DNA of 64,000 nucleotides from Methanofollis formosanus. Lineage in GTDB: Archaea; Halobacteriota; Methanomicrobia; Methanomicrobiales; Methanofollaceae. The stretch spans positions 2,052,789-2,116,788 of the forward strand of contig NZ_CP037968.1 of assembly GCF_019633745.1 (NCBI RefSeq). The letters run 5' to 3'. The notes beneath the pieces are model-generated. The model made no database searches, had not been told where the DNA came from, and saw only the letters and a list, made by a program, of their open reading frames with translations. Shown here one piece after another: positions 35,011 to 42,092 of this stretch; within the stretch, counting starts at the first letter, position 1; each line of letters opens with the position of its first letter. Both the position numbers and the translations under genes were made by a program.

Positions 35011-35361
35011 TCACGCGCTAAAGATCCTCCCCCTGATCGCCTGGAGGAGGTCGGGCCCGAGGATCTCTTCGACCTCTTCAGGATACTCGTCCATAATCCT
35101 GGAGAAGAGAAGTGCGGTCCCTTTTGCATTGGTCGAGACGCCGACCCGTTCGGTGCGGGTGACCAGGCCCTCCCCTTCCATGGCGGCAAGGACGGGGATG
35201 ACATAGTAATGGGGGACCGAGAGATAGGCGGCAAGACGTCTGGTCTTCGGGAACCTGATGCTGATCTCGTCCTCGGTGCAGAGAAATGTGATGGCACGGT
35301 CCTCAGAGATGAGAATCCGTGCAACCGCTGTAAGAATCTCACTTGAGGTCAGTGCAGACAT
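35011..35361 (-). CDS. Small winged-helix protein associated with MoSto-like genes
   Basis: 116 residues. A strand-helix region (ITFLCTEDEISIRFPKTRRL) and a winged-helix-like segment (LAAYLSVPHYYVIPVLAAME then GLVTRTERVGVSTNAKGTAL) suggest a DNA-binding regulator of archaeal wHTH type. The acidic C-terminus (DEYPEEVEEILGPDLLQAIR) could mediate dimerisation. It starts 16 bp after the stop of the small partner gene at 35378, same strand, so the two form an operon divergent from the first MoSto-like gene. Confidence 0.65.
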   Translation of the reverse strand: MSALTSSEILTAVARILISEDRAITFLCTEDEISIRFPKTRRLAAYLSVPHYYVIPVLAAMEGEGLVTRTERVGVSTNAKGTALLFSRIMDEYPEEVEEILGPDLLQAIRGRIFSA

Positions 35362-35377
35362 AACGCAGGTATGAACC

Positions 35378-35602
35378 TTATTCGTCTTTCTTCTTATGGT
35401 GCTCGCTCTCTGGCATCGGTTCGAGCCAGACGATCTCGGCACCGAGGTCTGCGGCGATGAGCTCAATCTCGTTCTTTCTGAAGTGCTTGGACTCCACCCA
35501 GAGTCTTCTGGAGTTGTTGTCCCCGGTTACGGCGACGATACGGAACTTCGGCTGCCTGACGCCGCTGCCGACCTTATTACGTTCACGGACATAGATCTTC
35601 AT
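35378..35602 (-). CDS. Small conserved protein, partner A of the MoSto-like pair (function unknown)
   Basis: 74 residues from the ATG at 35602, which has AGGTGA five bases upstream. KIYVRERNKVGSGVRQPKFR, IVAVTG, WVESKHFRKNEIELIAADLG and AEIVWLEPMP align throughout with the paralogue at 36524-36760 (roughly 60% identity by eye). The pattern is beta-beta-alpha-beta with a basic N-terminal half and a charged tail (SEHHKKKDE). I do not recognise the family. Its divergent arrangement with a MoSto-like gene is repeated with the paralogue. Confidence 0.75.
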   Translation of the reverse strand: MKIYVRERNKVGSGVRQPKFRIVAVTGDNNSRRLWVESKHFRKNEIELIAADLGAEIVWLEPMPESEHHKKKDE

Positions 35603-35622
35603 GGGAATCACCTGACATCCAA

Positions 35623-35643
35623 TTGGTATACCAACTGGTATAC
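35623..35643. promoter_or_regulatory. Operator candidate upstream of first MoSto-like gene
   Basis: TTGGTATACCAA (35623-35634) is a perfect 12-bp palindrome. TGGTATAC repeats 12 bp later (35636-35643). It lies between the divergent small-protein and MoSto-like genes, upstream of a TATA-like GTATAAATA (~35664-35672). Confidence 0.6.
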
Positions 35644-35692
35644 GCCCTGTTATATCTCATTGCGTATAAATATTCTCTTCACAGGTGATACC

Positions 35693-36505
35693 ATCACGGC
35701 AAAACGGTTCGAACTGAATTCAGGGCTCAGAGGTGAGACTATGGTCAGAAAGGGACTGATGCGGCAGATCGACGAGATCCCGCAGATCAGGATCATGCCC
35801 GACCTGAACGTGATCAAGATCGGCGGGCATGGCACCATCGACTTCGGGCGCGAGGTGGTCTTCCCGATCGTGGAGGAGATCGGTGCCCTCAAGGAGGCCG
35901 GGGAGAAGGTGCTCCTGGTGACCGGCGGCGGCGTCAGGGTGCGGCATATCATGGACATCGGGATCAACCTCGGGATGCCGACCGGCGTGCTCGCCGAACT
36001 CGCCGGCAAGATCAGCGAACAGAACGCCCTGATGATGGCCCTCCTCCTCTCCCCATACGGCGGGACGCAGGTGTCGTCGGACGACCTCCTCGAACTCCCC
36101 ACCCTCGCGTCGCTGGGCCTCCTGCCGGTGACCCATGGCACGCCCCCGTACGGGCTCTATGAACAACCTCCGGAGATGGGATCGATCCCGCCGAACCGGA
36201 CCGACACCGGTGCGGTGCTGATTGCTGAGGTGATGGGCGCGAAGAACTGTATCCTTTGCAAGAACGTCGACGGCCTCTTCACCGACGACCCGCGCCTCGA
36301 CCCTGAGGCCGAACTGATCTCTGAGATCACGGCGGAAGAACTCCTTGCAAGGGACATGGAGGACATGGTCCTCGAGAAGAAGGCGGTCGAACTCCTCCTT
36401 CACACCAAGCATGTGAGAGAGATCAGGGTGGTCAACGGCCATGTGCCTGGCAACATTACAAAAGCGGTAAAAGGTGAGGAGATCGGGACCCTGATCCGGG
36501 CCTGA
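35693..36505 (+). CDS. MoSto-like molybdenum storage protein subunit, copy 1 (amino acid kinase fold)
   Basis: 270 residues if begun at ATC 35693, 254 from ATG 35741. MoSto of Azotobacter is a UMP-kinase-like heterohexamer that stores polyoxomolybdate using ATP. Shared motifs, from memory of MosA/MosB: VIKIGGHGTIDFGREVVFPI, GVLAELAGKISEQNALMM, GTPPYGLYEQP, IPPNRTDTGAVLIAEVMGAK, NVDGLFTDDP and HVREIRVVNGHVPGNITKAV. The RFELNSGLRGET segment before ATG 35741 matches RYELESGLRGET in copy 2, so the true N-terminus is probably upstream, where AGGTGA (35683-35688) is followed after 4 bases by ATC. Plain UMP kinase is less likely because archaeal PyrH is shorter and lacks the IPPNRTDTG block. Confidence 0.85.
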   Translation: MTAKRFELNSGLRGETMVRKGLMRQIDEIPQIRIMPDLNVIKIGGHGTIDFGREVVFPIVEEIGALKEAGEKVLLVTGGGVRVRHIMDIGINLGMPTGVLAELAGKISEQNALMMALLLSPYGGTQVSSDDLLELPTLASLGLLPVTHGTPPYGLYEQPPEMGSIPPNRTDTGAVLIAEVMGAKNCILCKNVDGLFTDDPRLDPEAELISEITAEELLARDMEDMVLEKKAVELLLHTKHVREIRVVNGHVPGNITKAVKGEEIGTLIRA

Positions 36506-36523
36506 ACTCCTTCTCGCATATTT

Positions 36524-36760
36524 TTATCTGGTGGCGACTTTCATCTCGCCGCGTTTTTCCTCGGGCATCGCTTCGAGCCAGATGATCTCGGCCCCGACAT
36601 CCGCGGCGATCTGCTCAAGTTCGGTCTTCCTGAAATGGGTCGCCTCGACCTTGAGGTGTCCCTCGTCCCCCTTCCCGCCGGTGACGGCGACGACGCGGTA
36701 CTTCGGTTGCTTGACACCGCTGCCGACCTTCTGCCGCTCTCGCGCATAGAGTTTCAACAT
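36524..36760 (-). CDS. Small conserved protein, partner B of the MoSto-like pair (function unknown)
   Basis: 78 residues from the ATG at 36760, preceded by GGGGGAGAGAAG. LYARERQKVGSGVKQPKYR, VVAVTGG, VEATHFRKTELEQIAADVG and AEIIWLEAMPEEK parallel the protein at 35378-35602. The conserved GSG.(K/R)QPK and HFRK..LE segments are candidate functional sites. It is convergent with MoSto copy 1 (18 bp apart) and divergent from copy 2. Confidence 0.75.
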   Translation of the reverse strand: MLKLYARERQKVGSGVKQPKYRVVAVTGGKGDEGHLKVEATHFRKTELEQIAADVGAEIIWLEAMPEEKRGEMKVATR

Positions 36761-36802
36761 CTTCTCTCTCCCCCTCTGGTCCGTGCCGGACCATGGTGTC
36801 AC

Positions 36803-36828
36803 CACTATATATCTGACACTATATAGTG
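36803..36828. promoter_or_regulatory. Operator candidate upstream of second MoSto-like gene
   Basis: CACTATATAGTG (36817-36828) is a perfect 12-bp palindrome and CACTATATAT (36803-36812) repeats its left half 14 bp upstream. The architecture (palindrome plus offset half-site) mirrors that at 35623-35643, although the sequence differs. The AT core may double as TATA box. Confidence 0.55.
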
Positions 36829-36844
36829 TTCGCCAGGTGACCCT

Positions 36845-37657
36845 ATGAGATCAGGTCGATATGAACTGGAGTCGGGGCTGCGAGGAGAGACGCTGGTACG
36901 GAAAGGACTGATGCGGAAGATCGATGAGATCCCGCAGATCAGGATCATGCCCGACCTGAACGTGATCAAGTTCGGTGGGCACGGCACCATCGATTATGGC
37001 AGGCAAGTGGTCTTCCCGATCGTGGAAGAGATCGGGGCCCTCAAGGAGGCCGGAGAAAAGGTGCTGGTGGTGACCGGCGGCGGCGGGCGGGTGCGGCATA
37101 TCATGGACATCGGCATCGACCTCGGGATGCCGACGGGGGTGCTTGCCGAACTTGCCGGCAAGATCAGCGAGCAGAACGCGATCATGATGACCGTCCTCCT
37201 CTCCTCACACGGGGGAGTGCGAGTCCACACCGCCGACCTCCTCGAACTCCCGACGATCATCGCCCTCGGCCTTTTGCCGGTGACCCACGGCACGCCGCCG
37301 TACGGACTGTACGAGCAGCCCGCCGAGGTGGGATCGATCCCGCCGAACCGGACCGACACCGGTGCGGTGCTCATCGCCGAGGTGATGGGCGCGAAGAACT
37401 GTATCCTGGCGAAGAATGTCGACGGGCAGTTCACCGAAGATCCGAGGGTCAACCCTGGTGCCGAGTTGATCGCTGAGATCTCGGCAGAGGATCTCCTTGC
37501 CATGGACCTCGAAGACCTGGTGCTGGAGCGCCGGGCGGTCGAACTCCTCCTCAATACCAAGCATGTGAAGGAGATCAAGGTGGTCAACGGGCATGTGCCG
37601 GGTAATATCACGAAGGCGGTGAATGGGGAGCGGGTCGGGACGTTGATCAGGAGGTAA
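36845..37657 (+). CDS. MoSto-like molybdenum storage protein subunit, copy 2
   Basis: 270 residues, ATG at 36845 with AGGTGA four bases upstream. It is paralogous to copy 1 over its full length: VIKFGGHGTIDYGRQVVFPI, LVVTGGGGRVRHIMDIGIDL, GVLAELAGKISEQNAIMMTV, GTPPYGLYEQP, SIPPNRTDTGAVLIAEVMGA, NVDGQFTEDP and HVKEIKVVNGHVPGNITKAV. The Azotobacter protein uses two different paralogous subunits (alpha and beta), so two divergent copies here fit a heteromeric complex. The amino acid kinase fold binds ATP. A repeat element end (GGCTTTGTAGAAA) begins just after the stop. Confidence 0.87.
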   Translation: MRSGRYELESGLRGETLVRKGLMRKIDEIPQIRIMPDLNVIKFGGHGTIDYGRQVVFPIVEEIGALKEAGEKVLVVTGGGGRVRHIMDIGIDLGMPTGVLAELAGKISEQNAIMMTVLLSSHGGVRVHTADLLELPTIIALGLLPVTHGTPPYGLYEQPAEVGSIPPNRTDTGAVLIAEVMGAKNCILAKNVDGQFTEDPRVNPGAELIAEISAEDLLAMDLEDLVLERRAVELLLNTKHVKEIKVVNGHVPGNITKAVNGERVGTLIRR

Positions 37658-38453
37658 TGTGGCTTTGTAGAAATCGTCTTGATGGCTCTCTCCGGCGGAA
37701 GGCTGATTGTCCCCCGAGCCCCCCGGAACCCCCCACGGCGAAGATAGCCGAGGGGCGGCGATGAAGGGATGTTCCCACCTGTTTTCAGGCTCCAGGGGAA
37801 AGAAAAGATTCGTGTACACCCTTGAGACCCACAGGAATTTTCATCCCATATACTTGAGGCATCATCTCGCCTCATCCCGAATTCTACAGAGCCAAAAATT
37901 GGGCTTTGTAGAATCAGGCATGAACCCCTGGCTCAAGCATACGGGATGAAAATTTCTCGTCGTTTGCTCTCTCTCTATTCAAGACAGGAGAATCTGGGGG
38001 GATCGTGTTCCATCGCCGCCCCCACCTATCTTCGTCGTGGGGGTCCGGGGGTTTCCCCCGGCGCGAGATTGCGGGAAAGATTTGACGATTCGGGGCGGCC
38101 GATCCATCAGAGGAATTTTCTATCCTCTGCGTATAGGCTTCAAAGGGATATGGTGAGTTCAAACTCTCATGAAAACCTGAAGAGAGGATCGTCAGGATCA
38201 TTTTCATGGTAAATCATCTTGATGGTTCTCTTCGACGGGGGGCTTGCCGCCCCCCGAACCCCCCGCACGAAGATAGGTGGGAGACTGCAACCCCTCTTTC
38301 AGGGTCATTGCTCCGCCTTCCGCCCCAATCTTCATCCTGGGAGTCCGGGGACTCTCCCCCCGGCGTGAGCATGAGGGAAGGCGATGGATGAAGGTCACAG
38401 AGGGGTTGAGGTGATGAAAAGAGGATGTTTTCTACAGAGCCAAAAATTGGTTT
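37658..38453. repeat. Intergenic region made of several repeat copies, including a head-to-head pair
   Basis: GGCTTTGTAGAAA (37662) starts one copy. A head-to-head inverted pair lies at 37836-37955. A long minus-orientation copy continues to about 38090 (TCTCGTCGTTTGCTCTCTC, CATCGCCGCCCCCACCTATC). Fragments with CCCCGAACCCCC and GAAGATAGG follow at 38240-38380. TTTTCTACAGAGCC (38426-38439) closes the block just before the ABC ATPase stop codon on the opposite strand. No gene is supported. Confidence 0.7.
37836..37955. repeat. Large inverted repeat: two element ends facing each other
   Basis: Left arm (37836-37893) reads AATTTTCATCCCATATACTT ... GAATTCTACAGAGCC. Right arm (37902-37955) reads GGCTTTGTAGAATC ... 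CAAGCATACGGGATGAAAATT. The 8-bp spacer is AAAAATTG. Arms are imperfect but clearly complementary at both ends. The arrangement could be two insertions or one folded element. Confidence 0.75.
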
Positions 38454-39239
38454 TCATGGAGTCCGGCAGACCGAGGGGATGCAGACCATTCGTCCGGCCT
38501 CTTCGACATAGGTGATCGTCACATCGATCCCATAGGCCGTGCCGAGGTGTCCGGGAGTCAGAACCTCTTCTGCCGGACCCACGGCGATGAACCCGCCGTC
38601 CTTCATGATCGCCACATGCTGCGGGATGATGAAACTGTGGTCAGGGAAGTGGGAGGTCATCACCACGGCGATCCCTTCCTTCGCAAGCCGTTCGATGAGG
38701 CGGAGAACCCGTACCTGATTCCCGAAATCGAGATGGGATGTCGGTTCGTCGAGGACCATCACGGCAGGTTGCTGTGCCAGTGCCCGTGCGATGAGGGCAA
38801 GTTGTAATTCGCCGCCGCTGATCTCCGAGACCGGGCGATGGGCAAGGTGGTCGATCCCCACGGTGACCAGGGCTTCCTCTGCAACCTTCCGGTCTGCCCG
38901 TCCCGGCGAGGCGAAGAGGGAGAGGTGAGGCGCCCGCCCCATCAGCACAAAATCGATGACATCGAAGGGGAAGACGATCTGATGGGCCTGCGGCACATAG
39001 GCGATCTGTCGGGCCACCTCGGTTCTGGAAAGCGAGGTGATCTCCCTGCCATCGAGTTCGATGGTGCCGGCGTCCAGCGGCAGGACGTTGATGAGGCACT
39101 TGATCAGGGTGGACTTGCCGGTGCCGTTCGGGCCGAGGATGCAGAGGCACTCGCCCCGGTCGACGGAGAAAGAAACCCCCTCAAAGATCGTCCGTGTCCC
39201 GTCATACGAGAACGCGGCGTCTCCGACCGTCAGGATCAT
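38454..39239 (-). CDS. ABC transporter ATP-binding protein (FepC/BtuD type)
   Basis: 261 residues. Walker A GPNGTGKST, Q-loop YVPQAHQIVFPFDVIDFVLM, signature ISGGELQLALIARA, Walker B VMVLDEPTSHLDFGNQ and H-loop TSHFPDH are intact. Close to ATPases of iron-siderophore and corrinoid importers. It overlaps the permease stop by ATGA at 39236-39239, so it is translationally coupled; GGTGGG lies just upstream. Last gene of the minus-strand cluster. Confidence 0.9.
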   Translation of the reverse strand: MILTVGDAAFSYDGTRTIFEGVSFSVDRGECLCILGPNGTGKSTLIKCLINVLPLDAGTIELDGREITSLSRTEVARQIAYVPQAHQIVFPFDVIDFVLMGRAPHLSLFASPGRADRKVAEEALVTVGIDHLAHRPVSEISGGELQLALIARALAQQPAVMVLDEPTSHLDFGNQVRVLRLIERLAKEGIAVVMTSHFPDHSFIIPQHVAIMKDGGFIAVGPAEEVLTPGHLGTAYGIDVTITYVEEAGRMVCIPSVCRTP

Positions 39240-40282
39240 TCCCATCCCACCTTCCTGAACTTCAGCAAGTACGCAAAGACCGGTGCCCCGATCACGGCGG
39301 TGAGGATGCCGAGCGGGATCTCGGCGGCGGTGAGGGTCCGGGCGATGTCGTCGACGACGAGAAGATAGCACGCCCCGATCACCACCGAGACCGGCAGGAT
39401 CTTCTTGTAGTCAGGGCCGACGATCATCCGGGCGATATGGGGGACGACGAGTCCCACCCATCCGATGATACCGCTGATGCAGACGGCCATCGCGGTGATG
39501 ACGGTGGCGCAGACGATGATGATCTGGGTCATTCTGGTGGTGTTGATGCCGAGCGCCTTTGCTTCCTCGTCTCCTACCGAGAGGATGTTGATCCGCCATC
39601 TGATCAGGAGAAGAATAATGATACATACGATGATCAGGGGGCCGATGATATACAGGTCGCTGACCCTGACGTCTGCGAGACTCCCCATCATCCAGAAGAC
39701 GATGGCAGGGAGTTTCTCATAGGGGTCGGCGACATATTTCGTGAGCGAGATCATCGCCTGGAAGAAGGCGCTGACGATGATACCGGCGAGAACGAGGACG
39801 AGGGTGGGGGTGGTGCGATAGACCCGCGCCAGCAGGTAAGTTGCCACGACGGCGACGATCCCGAAGGTGAAGGCGAGGCTCTGGACCACGAACATGGATC
39901 CTGAGATCAGGATGCCCAGCGCCGCCCCGAACCCCGCACCCGAGGCAACACCGAGGATGTGAGGGGAGACCAGCGGGTTTCTGAAGAGTCCCTGAAAGGC
40001 CGCACCCGATATGGCAAGTCCGGCACCCACCAGCATGGCCGCGCAGATGCGAGGGAGCCTGATCTTGAGGACGACGGTGTCCATCACCGTCGGCCAGGTG
40101 TGGGGGATCGAGATGGGGCAGGCCGGGATGGCTTCGATGATCGCCGCTACGATGATCTGAATGGCGGTGACGGGATCGATAGCATACCGTCCGAGAAAGA
40201 ATGAGACCACAAACAAAAAAAGTGGGAGGCCGACAAGAAACCCGATGGTCGTCCATTTCCGGGCCGATCGCATCGCGTTCAT
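39236..40282 (-). CDS. FecCD/BtuC-family ABC transporter permease
   Basis: 348 residues with about ten membrane helices. Family motifs: KIRLPRICAAMLVGAGLAIS, GAAFQGLFRNPLVSPHILGV, AGIIVSAFFQAMISL, LGINTTRMTQII and GWVGLVVPHIARMIVGPDYK (ATPase-contact GxxGLVxPHxxR). It imports a metal chelate such as a siderophore, heme or corrinoid; the substrate cannot be told from the permease. Start codon overlaps the stop of the methyltransferase gene (ATGA). Confidence 0.92.
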   Translation of the reverse strand: MNAMRSARKWTTIGFLVGLPLFLFVVSFFLGRYAIDPVTAIQIIVAAIIEAIPACPISIPHTWPTVMDTVVLKIRLPRICAAMLVGAGLAISGAAFQGLFRNPLVSPHILGVASGAGFGAALGILISGSMFVVQSLAFTFGIVAVVATYLLARVYRTTPTLVLVLAGIIVSAFFQAMISLTKYVADPYEKLPAIVFWMMGSLADVRVSDLYIIGPLIIVCIIILLLIRWRINILSVGDEEAKALGINTTRMTQIIIVCATVITAMAVCISGIIGWVGLVVPHIARMIVGPDYKKILPVSVVIGACYLLVVDDIARTLTAAEIPLGILTAVIGAPVFAYLLKFRKVGWE

Positions 40283-40935
40283 CCTTTTCCTCCCTGGAAA
40301 CGGATCCAGAGTTGCCAGGGGTCATGGAGGATGGTATACTCCTCAATGCCGGCGTCGTTCAGTTCCTCTCTGAACCGTTCTGCCGTCCGGTCCCCGAGGC
40401 GCTCCCGCACCCCGTCGATCCATGTCGGATCGAACCGGTCCATCTGCTCTCCGACCCCCTGAAGAATAGCGGAGCTTCCGAATCCTCCGCCGATCCAGGC
40501 CTCTCCGCCGCGCCTGAGCACCCGCCTGATCTCCCTGAATGCTGCCGCCGGTTCGGGCCAGAAGAAGACGGAACCCTTGCTGACGGCGAGGTCGACCGAG
40601 GCGTCGGAGAGAGGGATCTGTGCGGCGTCGCCGGTGACGGCCGTGATCCGGTCGGAAAGCCCGGCGGCCCTGATGTTCTCGACCGCCACCGGACGCACGC
40701 ACGGCGAGATGTCGAGGGAAACGATCGTCAGGTCGGTGATCCGCGCCAGTTCGATTGCAAGGTGGCCCGGCCCGCTCCCGATATCGACGGCCGTGCCACT
40801 GCCGACTCCACACTCCTGCACGATCTGGCGGGCGACGGCGGCGTTGACCGGGGCGAAGACCGTGCGGGCGAGGCGGTTGAACTCTTCTGCCGATTTTTTG
40901 TCGGTAAAAACTCCTTTTTGATCCCCTTTTTTCAT
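40279..40935 (-). CDS. Class I SAM-dependent methyltransferase
   Basis: 218 residues. Rossmann SAM site AVDIGSGPGHLAIELA (motif I), IVSLDISPCVRPVAVENIRA (acidic residue ending strand 2), TGDAAQIPLSDASVDLAVSK (motif II/III) and FREIRRVLRRGGEAWIGGGF. A standard methyltransferase domain of the Methyltransf_11 type. Located between the 386-residue unknown protein and the permease, overlapping both by 4 bp. The context suggests it modifies, or makes, the imported ligand. Confidence 0.88.
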   Translation of the reverse strand: MKKGDQKGVFTDKKSAEEFNRLARTVFAPVNAAVARQIVQECGVGSGTAVDIGSGPGHLAIELARITDLTIVSLDISPCVRPVAVENIRAAGLSDRITAVTGDAAQIPLSDASVDLAVSKGSVFFWPEPAAAFREIRRVLRRGGEAWIGGGFGSSAILQGVGEQMDRFDPTWIDGVRERLGDRTAERFREELNDAGIEEYTILHDPWQLWIRFQGGKG

Positions 40936-42092
40936 CGGATCCCGCTCCAGAGTTCATTCTTGCTGCTGCGGACCGCCGCCATCGTCCCGTAATTGTAGAG
41001 ATTCCTGGCAAAACACTCTATGGCGATGTCGGTGCCGGCATAGACGTGAGTCATGGTGCTCCTGCTCCCGACCGCCGCACTCCTTCCGGCATATGCCGTG
41101 CCGAGGGTGTCTTCGGGCATCACACCGTACGGACCGGCGAAGGGGTACTCCCTCCCCTCGCCGTCCTCAGGGTAATAACGGAAGCCGGGAGGATAGGGCT
41201 GTTCCGGGAGATGCTGCCCGGCCAGGATGGCTGCATATTGTCCTTCGCCCGGCGAGTACGTGTGCCAGCGCCAGGTGTTTCTGCAGGCATACGCGGGACG
41301 GTCCAGATCGGCGAACCCGACGCCTTCGACGATGATGAGCGCGATCCGTTCCCCTTCTGCAAGGTGCTCCTCGATCATCCCTCTGATGCCGGTGATCTCT
41401 TCTGCCCGTCCGATGTCGGAGACCAGGGGGACCGACTCGTTGCATGCAGGCAGATGGACCAACGGCCGCGGGACACCTCCGAACCCTCTGAAGAGATAAC
41501 CAGGTCTGGCAGCAACGAGATAGTCGGGAAAACGACGCTGTGCGCCGGCACAGAAGAGATCAGCCTTGAAAGCATCCTCACGTTTGATCAGACCCCGTAC
41601 GCCCGGATGGTCGGCGAGAGATTCAAGGTCGTCTTTCGAAGGGTTGTAGAGTCCGGCATAGCGCGGTGCCGCCCCGCCGGTGGCCGTGAGACATGCCAGT
41701 CCGCTCAGATCGATCCTTTCCTGTACAGGAACCATGTCACCGGTGCCGACGATCACCGGAGTCATCCCGGAGGCTTCTGTGAAGCGATCGACCGCACACA
41801 ACGTCTTTTCGACGATATCCTGCCATTCGGTCGGCGAGGGCGCGGTAAAGAGGCGGGTGAGGTAGGGATATGCGTAACTGAGCACCATCAGGCCAGGCGT
41901 TGAGCGGCGGCAGAGGTCCAGTGCCGTATCGGTGACCCATGAGACACTCTCCGGTTTCCGGTCGCCGGGATAGTGATGATCGGCCTGTACCTTGCGTGCA
42001 ATCCTGACCAGAGGGCCGTCCGCGACGGTGCCTCTGCCGGTCCTGAGGTCGACCGTGGTCTGCCAGTCGGTGACGTCGATAACGCCGATCAT
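40932..42092 (-). CDS. Unrecognised 386-residue protein in metal-chelate cluster
   Basis: I do not recognise the family. Start MIGVIDVTDWQTTVDLRTGR at 42092 overlaps the radical SAM stop (ATGA). Notable stretches: VIVGTGDMVPV, RYAGLYNPSKDDLESLADHP, IIVEGVGFADLD, HTYSPGEGQYAAILAGQHLP, and near the C-terminus STMTHVYAGTDIAIECFARN, which faintly recalls the metal-site motif of alkaline-phosphatase-superfamily enzymes. No signal peptide, so probably cytoplasmic. Translational overlaps with its neighbours on both sides make it an integral member of the cluster. Confidence 0.7.
   Translation of the reverse strand: MIGVIDVTDWQTTVDLRTGRGTVADGPLVRIARKVQADHHYPGDRKPESVSWVTDTALDLCRRSTPGLMVLSYAYPYLTRLFTAPSPTEWQDIVEKTLCAVDRFTEASGMTPVIVGTGDMVPVQERIDLSGLACLTATGGAAPRYAGLYNPSKDDLESLADHPGVRGLIKREDAFKADLFCAGAQRRFPDYLVAARPGYLFRGFGGVPRPLVHLPACNESVPLVSDIGRAEEITGIRGMIEEHLAEGERIALIIVEGVGFADLDRPAYACRNTWRWHTYSPGEGQYAAILAGQHLPEQPYPPGFRYYPEDGEGREYPFAGPYGVMPEDTLGTAYAGRSAAVGSRSTMTHVYAGTDIAIECFARNLYNYGTMAAVRSSKNELWSGIR

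Noticed and set aside
35693-37657. Uridylate kinase (PyrH) identity for both kinase-fold genes
   Set aside because: Length of 270, the IPPNRTDTG block and the C-terminal VVNGHVPGN segment fit MoSto better; two copies with Mo/W transporters support this.
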